Assembly (NCBI GenBank): GCA_949987565.1
Contig: OX465103.1
Coordinates: 2,921,511 to 2,985,510 of the forward strand
DNA from: Luidia sarsii
Taxonomy: Eukaryota > Echinodermata > Asteroidea > Paxillosida > Luidiidae
DNA: 64,000 nucleotides
Reading direction: 5' to 3'
Shown here piece after piece: positions 11,841-22,800 of this stretch; position 1 is the stretch's first letter; each line of letters starts with the position of its first letter. The position numbers were made by a program, and so were the translations under genes. The notes below the pieces were generated by a model. The model was given only the letters and a program-made list of their open reading frames with translations, was not told the DNA's origin and made no database searches.

Positions 11841-13128
11841 GGAGAGCAGGGGTTGCCAGAAGGGATCGGAAGAAACCCATGTACCATTAAATGATGAAAT
11901 GAAATTGAATCAATTGTATCAATTCTTAATTGCATGTGACCATCTTACTGTCTGATAAGATTTCAGGGTTTGCATCCATGGTGGATGTACAAAGTGGGAT
12001 GCTTGCTCTGACAGTCATGTCTTTTGAGACGGAGTCAGGCTCGAAGAAGAGCAGGCACCTCAAGGTTTCGGGCAGTGTGTCATATACTCTGCCCGTCATC
12101 AGGAGACATTTTTGTGTTAGTAAATAAAGAGTGGTGAATTCAATTGTCTTCCCTGGGTAGACCTTGATGAGCCTTCGAGTTCCCCCCCTCCTTCAACACT
12201 GGGAGAGTAGGCCTAAGGGGTAATGTAGTCCGAGTAACTTGGACCTTACAAGTCGCCCCTTCTTTTTTTTTTATTTGGAGGGGTTGGGGAGACTCGCCCG
12301 ACCCCTCCAAATTTTTTTTTAAAGGGCGATCTGTAAGGTCCTAGTTACTCGGACTAAGTGTAATCTGTAATGATGTGCGAGCCACCTATAGCTGACTTGG
12401 GTTACGTGGGTAGGCCCCGGAAAGCTCGCTGAAGGCATCTTAAGTTTCAGAGTGGTTAGGTATCAAAATGTGAATTGATGTTTCAACCAGGTTTGTTAAC
12501 TCATTCTTTTGATGAATTTTGTTGGATTGCTTAAAAAATGGAGTTTAAAGGATTTTCTAAGATTTTGATTATACTTATACGCGGGGATTGAAAATCTGTC
12601 TGATACCTGCTTGTGTCCAAGCACGTGAGCAACGAGATACTCGGCCGACACCTCTGCCTCGGGAACACCCCTCTGCAAAAGTGCTGCGCTCCACCACCGG
12701 ATGGCCGCTCCTGCACTGGCACACTCGGACAGGGCTGGCCCAATCCCTCCGGCGGGGGTCGCCGTCCAGCTGCCGGCCGGGCCGCCAACTTTTCCTTCCT
12801 CGGGACTGGCAACGGCGGTGGTTGCGGAAAAATGTCTGCCCCAAATCATCGCATCCCACGGTTTCCGACCACGAAGCCAGCTTGTCTCTCTGTCAGTGAA
12901 TTCGCACGGGGAGCGACGTGCGCGTCGATGCATTGCCCCAGCGACTGACGGCTTTTCCACCCCACCATCATTTCCATAGCAACGCAGTGGGCTTGACAAC
13001 CCACATCTTCCAAAGGCCAGGATGTCTCGTTTTTGAATTGCCAAAAAACTTCTGGAAAAGTCCGGGCAACCGCTTCCAAGCAACTTGGAGGCGAAAGAGG
13101 AAAAATATTTGGCCCTCAAATTGGCCAT
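8479..13128 (-). CDS. HEMK1: HEMK1: protein glutamine N5-methyltransferase (mitochondrial release factor)
   Basis: Family role: S-adenosylmethionine-dependent methylation of the Gln in the GGQ motif of mitochondrial release factors. Seven exons on the minus strand: 12607-13128, 11704-11795, 11209-11302, 9947-10060, 9656-9720, 9090-9248, 8479-8701; all phases agree and give 422 residues. Landmarks are '[12 protein letters not shown]' and '[11 protein letters not shown]' (exon 3), the SAM loop '[15 protein letters not shown]' (residues 255-269), '[10 protein letters not shown]' (exon 5), the catalytic NPPY (331-334) in '[17 protein letters not shown]', and '[18 protein letters not shown]' near the end. 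The chosen ATG at 13126-13128 opens '[17 protein letters not shown]', which looks like a mitochondrial presequence; an upstream in-frame start near 13221 is possible. The N-terminal part is about 100 residues longer than in human. Head-to-head with the C3orf18-like gene. Confidence 0.93.
8806..9060 (+). mobile_element. Family A copy in HEMK1 intron 6
   Basis: Diverged copy starting 'tacaaaaactgttgcaaact', then the core 'gggcctgacgtttcgatcc' and 'tagcaggacctttctcaaag', followed by the purine-rich tail 'gggaaagatcaaagagggaa'. The boundaries are not sharp. It reaches almost to the exon 6 splice donor at 9089-9090. Confidence 0.7.
9419..9468. repeat. Poly-G tract
   Basis: About 50 bases of almost pure G broken by single T or C bases, in HEMK1 intron 5. 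On the transcribed strand this is poly-C. A G-quadruplex on the plus strand is plausible but not shown. Confidence 0.9.
10300..11080. repeat. 13-bp satellite (CCCTTTACTATGG)n in HEMK1 intron 3
   Basis: About 55 head-to-tail copies of a 13-mer, with common variants CCCATTACTATGG and CCCTTTGCTATGG; the latter are grouped near the right end at 10918-11010. A 46-bp segment beginning 'ccagataagacttgaaggtt' interrupts it twice (about 10330 and 10530), giving a higher-order unit of about 200 bp. The last units expand to 'ccctttaccagtttactatg'. As 13 is not divisible by three, frames repeat every 39 bp (13 residues), which makes all three plus frames look long and open; none is coding. Confidence 0.95.
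11810..11843. repeat. (GA)n-G(n) microsatellite beside HEMK1 exon 2
   Basis: On the HEMK1 strand this reads as a C run followed by (TC)n and sits about 15 bases upstream of the exon 2 acceptor at 11795/11796. It therefore forms the polypyrimidine tract of that 3' splice site. Confidence 0.85.
12226..12356. mobile_element. Family B foldback element (oldest copy)
   Basis: 131 bp with inverted arms from 'tagtccgagtaacttggacc' to '...tactcggacta'. The flanks (ggggtaatg / agtgtaatc) match at about 6 of 9 bases, so this copy is degraded. It lies in HEMK1 intron 1? No: it lies inside the intron between exon 1 (ending at 12607) and exon 2 (starting at 11795). Confidence 0.8.
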
Positions 13129-13507
13129 ACTTTTTACTCTGAGGGAAAAAAAAGTAGTATCCACCAGTAAAAACCAAACAAGATAGCAGGTTGTCAGATT
13201 GTCAGGTTTGTTCCTTTGCACCTACTCCCGCTTTGGATTTCTTGATAGCTCATGAAATTGTCCGTTTCACAATTTATAGATGTCAGGCCAATCTGAAAAA
13301 AAAAGTTGTCATCAGATATTCAGATTCATTACTTTTAATCAAATTAATAATACATCTCTGTTCACCTTCAACCATTATTATTATTGTTGTACTGATCCGT
13401 ACTCCCCGTAGGTTGCCAGAGGTAGAGCTCCAACCATGGAGGTCAGGTAGAGGGAGGGATACCACCATGCTTCAACATTAATAAAACATGTAAATCGTAA
13501 TTTTTAA

Positions 13508-13690
13508 CGCAGTGGCTGTTGTTACGGCAGTCGTCCGTGTGGTTCCCTGACTTGATTGTAGTTCGTCAGCATTGCAGGCTGGTTGAACCAGTCTATTAGC
13601 TGATAGTCTGGTTCCAAGAGCTAAACATCCTGACAAATACTGTGAAGTCAGGGAGCCACACGGACGACTGCCGTAACAACAGCCTATGCG
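13508..13690 (+). mobile_element. Family C element, copy 1 (183 bp)
   Basis: Inverted ends 'cgcagtggctgttgttacgg' and '...acaacagcctatgcg', the right one mutated. Flanking 9-mers aatttttaa / aattctaaa agree at 7 of 9. The centre 'ctggttgaaccagtctatta' is shared with the other three copies. Confidence 0.85.
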
Positions 13691-13902
13691 AATTCTAAAA
13701 GTGCAAATGGACACTCTTCTTGCATATGATAAATACTGTGCTCTGTCCTCCAAAGCAATGTATTTTTAAAATTATTTTTTCGAATAAAATAATCGTAATC
13801 GCGAGTCCCATTGAATATGAACACAACTGAAACAACACAGGCATGATATGATCCTGACATGTGACATCGATGCTCCAAATTGGACAGTCTCACATTACTT
13901 TA

Positions 13903-13985
13903 CTAGTAGTAGTACTACTACTACTACTACTACTACTAGTACTAGTACTACTAGTAGTGAGTAGTACTAGTACATTACTAGTATT
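13903..13985. repeat. (CTA/TAG) triplet microsatellite
   Basis: A run of 'actactactactac' changing to 'tagtactagtactactagta', so the tract turns from one strand sense to the other and can fold on itself. Non-coding. Confidence 0.85.
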
Positions 13986-14815
13986 ACTTTACTACTTAAC
14001 TAGTAAGTAGTAATGAAAGTATTATACGATTAATTTAATTTTAAAATCCATACTTACAAACATTTTCAGCCACCGAAAAACACATTCGAGGTGAAACCAT
14101 AAGATTCTGAAGTAAATTCTAATAGTTTGTTTCAGAATTAACTTGAATTTAGCATGGAGATAAAAATCTTTAAATTAATACATGTGATGATGTACTAATG
14201 AGTAATGTAGTTATTTTTTATAGTAACACGTGCGTTTGTTTACGAACTCCTGAGTGACTATCGGATGACCGCCGATTGGTGGCGCCCTCCAACACGTCCG
14301 AAAAATAATAATAAACAGTAATACATGGACTGGTTAAAGGACAGGAGGTGAGTCTGAGACTGAGACTGAGAGACTGTTAAAAAAATACGAAAAGTGGCTA
14401 TGGTTTCACACGACGAACTCCTGGAATGATCATTTTCTTCTTGCCCCGTTGCTTGGATTTCGACTTTACCATGGCGGCGGCCCGAAGATCGGAGACTACA
14501 TAACGTAGTAAAATCCACGGTGAGTCCGGTTCTCAGGCGTTTTGACTTTTGGTGACGACTTGTCACTTGGAGTGGCAGAGATCGATGGGTTCCAATAAAA
14601 AAATAAAACACCTCCGACCCTGCATCCTTGACAATCCAATAATCCCCTGCCTTAGGCCAGGGCTCCGAGTAGATTGAACCATAGATTGAACCATCTCTTT
14701 CCTTGCTCTATGATTGAACCTAGTCCGAGCATAGCTCCATGGTCCGAGAAACTTTTAAAAAGGGCGATTGTAACCCAATGTAAGGGTCCAAGTTACTCGA
14801 GTTTGAATCCAAGTC

Positions 14816-14941
14816 CAGTCCGAGTGACTTGGACCCTTAAAATCGCCCTTTTTAAAAGATTTTGAGGGGGGGGGGTCGCCTGACCCCCTAAAAAAATTAA
14901 GAAGGGCGATTATAATATAAGGGTCCAAGTTACTCGGACTA
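14816..14941. mobile_element. Family B foldback element with exact 9-bp TSD
   Basis: 126 bp, arms 'cagtccgagtgacttggacc' and 'gggtccaagttactcggact', with the first T of the left end mutated to C. Flanked by perfect direct repeats atccaagtc at 14807-14815 and 14942-14950. A half copy ('gggtccaagttactcga') lies just upstream at about 14780-14800. Confidence 0.9.
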
Positions 14942-15227
14942 ATCCAAGTCTAAGTTCTAACCTGACACTTTATTACCTTGCCAAGGATTTAAAGAGGCAG
15001 TGTAGTTGTGCTGGTTTGCTTCCTAATAAATAGTAATACACTCATACTGGCACTGACCTCATGTAAGGCCACTGCAATAGACCCCCACTGTTGTTTATCT
15101 GATCATGACAAGATAAGGCAATTACCACAGAGTAGAGACAGTGCCTGGTTCAGTCCTAAATGGTTCCCTGGGGCATTGCAACCACTACTGTACTAGTGGA
15201 GCCATGAGTTGAAATATGACACTTTCC

Positions 15228-15396
15228 TAGTCTGAGCATGGAGAAATAAGGGTCTGAGTAACTTGGACCCGACAAGTCACCCTTTTTTTTTATCGAATTT
15301 TGAAATTTGGAGGGACGGGTGACTATCACCCGTCCCTCCAAATTTCAAAATTCGATAAAAAAAGGGTGACTTGTCGGGTCCAAGTTACTCGGACTA
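15228..15396. mobile_element. Family B foldback element with exact 9-bp TSD
   Basis: 169 bp, beginning 'tagtctgag' with a short internal rearrangement, then a near-perfect hairpin whose arms contain 'acccgacaagtcaccctttt'. Flanked by acactttcc at 15219-15227 and 15397-15405. Confidence 0.9.
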
Positions 15397-15432
15397 ACAC
15401 TTTCCCAGAACACCAGAGCCCACCAAGGACCT

Positions 15433-15535
15433 ACCCCCAGAACTGTGGGGTTCTACGTCGTCTGCTGCTCTCCCAAAGGGAACGGTTCCTGTCGGGAGAG
15501 CAGCGGACGACGTAGAACTCCACAGTTCTGGGGAT
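15433..15535. mobile_element. Separate foldback element, 103 bp
   Basis: Arms of about 40 bp, 'cccccagaactgtggggttc' through 'gctgctctccc' and the complement 'gggagagcagcggacgacgt' through 'cacagttctgggg'. Direct repeats accaaggacct at 15422-15432 and 15536-15546 mark an insertion. The sequence is unrelated to families A-C. Confidence 0.8.
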
Positions 15536-15592
15536 ACCAAGGACCTTGGTTAATCCACATACACTGTACTACATGTACATGTATAGTACATG

Positions 15593-15737
15593 TAGTCCGA
15601 GTAACTTGGACCCGACAAGTCACCCTTTTTTAATCAAATTTTGAAATTTTGAGATTCGTGTGACAGTCACCCGAATCTTAAAATTTCAAAATTCGATTAA
15701 AAAAGGGTGATTTGTCGGGTCCAAGTTACTCGGACTA
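15593..15737. mobile_element. Family B foldback element with exact 9-bp TSD
   Basis: 145 bp, ends 'tagtccgagtaacttggacc' and its complement, flanked by tagtacatg at 15584-15592 and 15738-15746. The internal arms contain 'gattcgtgtgacagtcaccc'. Confidence 0.92.
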
Positions 15738-16067
15738 TAGTACATGTATATTATTGCTGTCACAGGAAAGGAGCATAGGAACATGAATGCTGGATACCTA
15801 TCCAGTATCCTGGCAAAGTTGCTTCATTATCAATATTAAATATATTGTCATTAGGCCCTATGAGTATTGTATTATTTATACTTTATAGCTCAACCACACA
15901 AAGTAGAGATGATAACTCAAACGCTAGTGAAGTTGTAAGTTGTATGGGGGTTATGGTTACCGCAACTAGTCATACCATTATTATATCAATCATCATCATG
16001 TTCTCTAGTTGTGGTAACCGTAAGTTCGTATTCTCGTAACCCTCATCCTCCTGCTGCAAATGCTATT

Positions 16068-16196
16068 TTGACATTCCATAATTCCGATTGGCCAATTATC
16101 ATTACAATACACGTCATGCCGGCCTTCTTGCTCCTCCGGCAAAATAACGTATAGAGCAAGAAGACCGGCATGATGTAGTAAATCAGAATTATGGAA
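16068..16196. repeat. Inverted repeat / foldback
   Basis: 'ttccataattccgattggcc' and 'catgccggccttcttgctc' are mirrored by 'gagcaagaagaccggcatga' and 'aatcagaattatggaa'. A smaller hairpin (ggttaccgcaactag / ctagttgtggtaacc) precedes it at 15955-16025. Sequence like that hairpin recurs near 55190-55250. No target duplication was clear. Confidence 0.7.
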
Positions 16197-16284
16197 CGGC
16201 CAAAAAATTTGCAGAAGAATGCCAGTGCCCGCAAAAATTATACACTGCCTTGGAAAAATGGCAGCAAACAAAGAAATTTTGACA

Positions 16285-16420
16285 AGAGTGGGACATTAAC
16301 CCAAGACCTCTGTCTAGTGTTTTTACCACTAGGCTTAGCTATATAGCCCTTAGACGGCGGCCCTTCTCAAATAGTCAGCTTTCTTTGCCGGATGGGGGCA
16401 GGGGTTGTCAGTCAGAAGCA
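16285..16420 (-). mobile_element. tRNA-headed SINE fragment (family E)
   Basis: On the minus strand it reads like the family E head: a degenerate 'agctcagatggtaagagc'-type A box and 'ggtcttgggttaatg' B-box remnant, with 'gactatttgagaagggcc' upstream. The copy is diverged. Confidence 0.5.
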
Positions 16421-16813
16421 TTTAACCATTAATTGCCTTTTCAAAGTTATATCTCCACGGATCACACCGGCTCCGTTTTCATTCGGATGCAAGCAACCAA
16501 TTGATGTAAACCTGGCTACAGCAGTACAGCATAGATGCACTCCTTTTTCCGTTTCAATCAAACAAATTAAACCTCTAGTAATTAAGACAGCCATGTTTTT
16601 TTGATGGTCCGTACATGTATGTAGTACCTGGTTGATAAGTGACTACACCATTCAGAAACTTGACATTTGATACTGCACTACACAGCTACAGATAATGCAC
16701 TACGTAGCAACAGAGGGGGCCACTCCCAAATATCCACGGCGCTGCTTCACCTGTGACGAGGCCTTCTGAGGTGTATTCTGACTGTAAATGGAAAGTCCCT
16801 GAAGAGCTTCTAG

Positions 16814-19800
16814 ATGATGGTACAAGCCATTGCCGGGGGCAGTCTGCGGCCGGCCTGTCGGAGGATGTGGGGCGTCGTGCTGCTGCTTGCTGTTGCTGCC
16901 GTCGGTCCGGGCTGCGCTCAGGAGAACCTGACGACAGCCGCCGTCCTCACAGATCGTCCTTCCCCAGCGCCGTTCCCGACAGCCCAGACAGGCTCTGTGT
17001 CTCTGTCTCCGAATGCCAGCACGGCGTCTGCAACGACCGGCGGCAATTCTTCCCCCGCCACGCCAGATGCGACGACCGCAGCGCTCGACGTAACTGAGGA
17101 TCGCGCGAACGCTTCTGGCGTCGCGACGACAATCTCGGCACCGCCCGCACCAATGGCAGCGACGACTGCAACTGCCGAGGCGTCGTCGCTACAATCTGTG
17201 GTGGGAACGACGGCAGAGAGCTCTGAATCCACAGCGACAGTTACGGAGAGGCTGACCACCACGCCGTCTCAGACTCTCTCGCCGGAGCGCCCAACGACGG
17301 CGACTGCGACGGTGAAGACCAAGGGAAGCGCGACGCCCGCAGCTACGTCAACCCCGACGGGCCAGACTGGTCCGCAGGGGAGGCCGGGCAACGTGGCCCT
17401 GTACCTGCTGCTGCCCGTGGTCATCATAGCGGCAGTGGCCGTCCTCGTCATGATCGTCTCTTGCCTGAGGAAGAGAATCAGGTCAGTCAAAGATGCCAAG
17501 CGTCAAATAGACAGACTCCTTTTGGGATTGGACCATTTTGAATTTCACAGTTTGTAAACCAAGCTTGGAGTACACTTTGCATTTTGCCTGCATTAGCTAA
17601 TAGAAATATTTTACTCTGAAGAATGAGATCTATAGGCCTATTAAAGTGTCCCTAGTTCTAGGTTGTTTTTTTTTTGAAGGGGGATAATAAAAAATGACAA
17701 AATGGAACCGGTACTAGGGTAGCCGTTTACCTCGGTTTGGTTTTGGGTATCTGGCTGGAGGCATAGATGCAAAGTTATGTTTCTATGGGGTTAGCAGGGG
17801 GAGGGGAGGGGAAGGGTAAATGGCCTGAAATATGCCCATATACAGGGCTTCCCCTGTGTTTTGAAACAAGAGGGAGCTTGCCTCGCTACTTTCAGGTGCC
17901 ACTTCCAAGAAGGACCTTTCTCAAAGCCAACTTCTGCCCTTTGAGAAAGGTCCTGCTAGGATCGAAACATCAGGTCCTCTGGATTTTTTTGAGAAACATA
18001 CAGATTTTTTGAATTTACATTCAATTGGTTAGTCTGGTCATTCAAGTCAGTAAAGCTTTTGGCATCATGTTGGGAGCATTTTGCCATAAAAACTTACATG
18101 TTGCACGATACATGTAGCTTGGGCAATGTGCAACAGGCAGGTAATGTACTTTTGTGTAACGCAGTGGCTGTTGTTACGGCAGTCGTCCGTGTGGTTCCCT
18201 GACTTGATTGTATTTTGTCAGCATTGCAGGCTGGTTGAACCAGTCTATTAGCTGATAGTCTGGTTCCAAGAGCTAAACATCCTGACAAATACTGTGAAGT
18301 CAGGGAACCACACGGACGACTGCCGTAACAACAGCCACTGCGTTTGTGTAAAGGTCTATCTCAAGGAAGATACAGTAGGTGTGCATAGGGCCCTGTACGT
18401 GTATGTTTGATTCGATTTGATGAATTTAGTTGATTTAGAGGAGGTTAGACCCTCATTACAAAAGTGAAGGTTGACTTTGATGCATATGTATTTCTTAATT
18501 TCTCTCATGTCCTCATTTCATTCAGAATTTCTTGTGTATTACAGCATTTGAATGCATTTGTGTACACTCCTTGGTTGCCATAGACTGCCAAGCTGAATTG
18601 AATTACAAAAGTGAAGGTTGACGTCAATGCATACAATACATCTCTTAATCTTTCTCTCCTGTCCTCATTTCATTCAGAATTTCTTGTGTAAAGCATTTAG
18701 TTTGTGTCCGTGTACACTCCTTGGTTGCCATAGCCATCACACACCCTCATTGAATTACAAACATGACCAAATTGAAGGTTGACTTTGATGATACAGAAAA
18801 TTGCATTTCTGAATGTTTCCTTCCTGTCCTCATTTCGTTGAGAATTTCTTGTGTAAAGCAATTTGTATAATGTGTCTGTTTCCACTCTTTGGTTGTCATA
18901 GACTGGACAAGCTTCGGCATCAGCTCCTGCCACTCTACAACTTTGACCCCCAGGAAGGAGAGGACTGGGAGACGGAACTACTGACTGAGCCAAGGCCTAG
19001 TAGTCAGACACCCCTCAACACAACCAAGGTGAGAATAGTTCCTTCTGGGATCAGACCAATAGACCGTCCTTGAGGAAAAGAAAAAAAACATGTACATGTA
19101 CATGTACATGTGTACATACATGTACATGTACATGTACATGTACACTGTACATGTGTACATGTACAGTGTACTGTACAGTGTACTGTACATGTACATGTGT
19201 ACATGTACAGTGTACTGTACATGTACATGTACATGTGCACTCTACGTGTACGTGCATTAACCACATGTCTATAAATATAAATGTCTTTACATACTCAGAG
19301 TTTTTTGTCGCACATAAAGTCGCGAAAATTAAAGCTAGCAAATTTAATGAGACCTCCATTGTGATATTTGAGGGCCATTTTTTTTTTACATTGATTGTGC
19401 AATGAGAAAAAGGCTCTAGACAGCCAGTCACACACTGCGCTCTGCCAAAGCTGAGATCTGCCAGTGTCAACCCACTGCCTAGCAGATACAATTAGTAGTT
19501 CAACCCCCGGCTATAGGAGCCTGATTGTGGCATGCGCCTGACTATGACCCTTTCCCAAAGCCCGGCTTAGGCTCAGGCTCCGGCTTTGTCTCTGGTTCTT
19601 TCATCCATTTCAAGCACAAGGCATGAAAACAGGAAGCCTTTGGCATCATTTTTGAATGTTTGACTGAGTTTTGAAAAGGAATCCAAAGCTTCAACTTCAG
19701 CACAGAACTCCAACTTGTATTTCAGCATTTGGATAACTGAGACGAATCCGGAGCCGAAGCCTAAGCCGGGTTTTGGAAAAGGGCCTAATGAACAATTAAG

Positions 19801-22800
19801 CTGTCTGGCATCCCGTCTCCCATCTACATGTACCTTCCTCACCCTCCCAAACCCCTCCAGAAAAAAAAGATTAAAAAAAATATCCCCGATCCCTTTCTGC
19901 CTCTCTAACCAGTCCCACAGAAATTGCTAAAAATCTGTATCTTATACCATGCATGGAGCCAGAGAACTACATTCTTTCTATGAATGTGAGGTTTAGTCCA
20001 GATGTCCCAGGGACACACACACAGACACACACACACAAAAGAGAGAGAGAAGGAAAATTAGCTCAGGCTGATTGAACTCTTATTAGATTTGGTCTTCTGC
20101 TAGTCTGAGTGGAAGAGGAGGGAGGGGAAGGAAGAGGGAGGGTGGCTGGGGTTGTCACTTTACAGTATCATTTTTAACACAGAGGGCTTTCGGCTCTTTT
20201 TTTGAAAGGGGGGGGGCTGTGTCTGCCGTCGATATATGTATATCGATATTTTCGATATATCGATATCACGTCGATATTGATAAATTGCCAATAATAAATG
20301 ATGCAGTGTTTGATTAAATTGATCAACTTTTTTTTCGATATCCAGCAAAGATAGGCCCTATCGATAATAAAATCGGCACTATCAGTAATAAAAACCTTTA
20401 CTGGGTTTTATATCGATTTAATATTGATTTTTGAGCGCCGATATATCGATATTTCAAAAACCCGATATTGAGGGTGCTTACTGCCATGACTGCCTGCCCT
20501 TTGGCCGGCTTGAATCCCCTGGATTGGTTATTGCTTGAGATTGCCGGTCGCCTCCGCCGTATCCAGACTGACATAATGGAATTACATCGTGAGGCACTGT
20601 TGTGCGTCTAGCCGTGGTCTAGCATCGACGCAGATTCCACTTCAGCGTAATTCGGTCCAGCGGTGGCGTGGATTGGAAACAAAAACATTTGGGTTTCATT
20701 GCTGTTGCATTTACCTCTGAACACACAGTCTTCCCTGGTTCCACGCACGTGAACATGCAGTGCTTGATATTACGTACATGTAATACATGGAGTTTGAGCA
20801 GAACCCTCATTGAGAAGGATTTGCCCTAGTCGATAATGTAATTAAACACTGCTTGCTCATCATGTCAGTGCTTTGCCCGATTGCCTACTGAACAAAAAAA
20901 ATCAGGCAGCTTGGGATGGAAGGGCAAACCCCTTCTTGAAATACGCACGTACATGTATTTTCCTTGACGCAAAATACATACCCACCGCTAGATACAGATT
21001 CAAAACCAACACATGACACACCACCACCACAACCACCGCATGATTGAGACATGTATGTATCTGCTCTAGAAAGCTGGAGTCGCAGGTTCGAATATAGGCA
21101 TATAGCCATTATAGGCATATTTTTCAACAGGCATTCAAACAGAGCATATGTAGCATTTTACGCCGAGATTGGTTCCAATCCCGCCCAAGCTCAAGCTGCC
21201 TGTTGTTGTTGTTTTTTTCCAGCAGGCACTAGGGCCAAGCACTGAGCTTACCATACAGCTGTACATCAATCAGGGCAAACCTGCTTTGAATCACAGATTG
21301 GCCACACTGCACAAAAACCTGACATAAGATTGTACTGTAATTCAATGAGGGTTTGCCCTGCTTGAGGTAACAAGCACTGAGCACCCACTCGAGCTGCCTG
21401 AAATGGTTTCATCAGGCATTGCGCAAAGCACTGGGCATTCAGTGCTGATTGCGTCAAGTAGGGCAAACCCTCATTGAAATACATTCTCCTCGACGCAAAC
21501 ATCATGTTACTATGCTCCATGCAATTTCTGTAATTTTGCCTCATTTAAACGCCCCTCGAGTCCTGCTAGCCAGCTCCTTCTAGTCTCAATAAAAACCGTC
21601 CGAGCACATCCGACTCCCATCAAGAATGAATACCGTCACTTAGCAACCCGTATGGAAGCTCATCTTAACAATCTAGCCCGGAAGATTGGCCCCAGAGAAA
21701 GAGTTGGCACACTGACCATTTTCTCTGTCAGATGCTAGACCATAAGGACTGCACATTAGTAGGGCTACACATTAGTTGTAGGCCTACACATTAGTCATGC
21801 ACACAGATGAATCCACTCCGAAACAGAAGCAGGGGAGATCTGGGGGCCAGTTTCATATCATAGAGCCACTTTTGAATTTATAAGCACTAGCCATGTTAGT
21901 GCACTACCCAGACATCATGTTACATGTACACATCTATCTATCAGTACCCATGTGTTGAAACCCATCGGTGTGTTTCATTAAATGTGCAGTGTGTCCGCTT
22001 GCATTTCGCGTTCAGTTCGCGATATTTGAGAACCCTTGAGAACCTTTGAGAACCTTTGAGTTCCTTTGAGGAAGGTCCTGCCAGGATGGAAACATCAGGC
22101 CCTGTAAATTTTATTTGTATTTTAAGTCGTTCAAGTCAGTATTTGTAAGCAGTTTTCAAGGTTTGGGCTTTATTAACTAGGTCATTTTTTTAAGGGTCTA
22201 GCTGCAAAAAAATTCTGTCAAACTCATTTTCTGCTGTCATCTAGGCAACATTTCTGTAGCATGAATTTAAGCGATAGGCCCTAAAATGTTTATTGCAGAA
22301 AGAAACCCTTTAAATCACCCTTTTTCTGCCCTCTAGAAAAGGTCCAGTAACCGTCCAGCTTGGATTGAACAGTCAGGGTCCCCTATTTATTTATTTTTTA
22401 TTTTTCGGGGGGGGGTTTCAATGAAAAAATTACAGAAAAATTTGACTGGACCGGGATTATTTTCTTTTAAATTTTAAAAAGTTTAAAAAGTTTAAAATTA
22501 CATTCTAAACAGGCAAGGAAAAAACAAACTGACTGTGCAAATATAGGTTTGTATTCATAATTCATGAAATATTCAAACAGCGAAGATAATTAGACTAGGT
22601 AGTGGCTAGTGGGTAGGCATTTGAATCCAAGCTTCTTGTTTAAGATACATGTACCAGCACTCTGCCATCTGAGTTATCAATTAGCCCTTTAGGTGTGTGT
22701 GTATGTGTGTGGGGGGAGGGTAGCGGCCTTGTGTCTTCCAATGAATCAATCACCATTGCTGGGGTGGGGGCACCAGTCAAATGTAATTAAATCTCCAGCC

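Larger units (their letters stand above)
13129..16813. other. Intergenic region between the divergent HEMK1 and C3orf18-like genes
   Basis: The two 5' ends face each other across 3.7 kb. The interval holds a family C element (13508-13690), a CTA/TAG triplet tract (13903-13985), foldback elements at 14816, 15228, 15433 and 15593, hairpins at 15955-16025 and 16068-16196, and a SINE piece near 16285-16420. No TATA box or initiator can be called with confidence. Confidence 0.7.
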
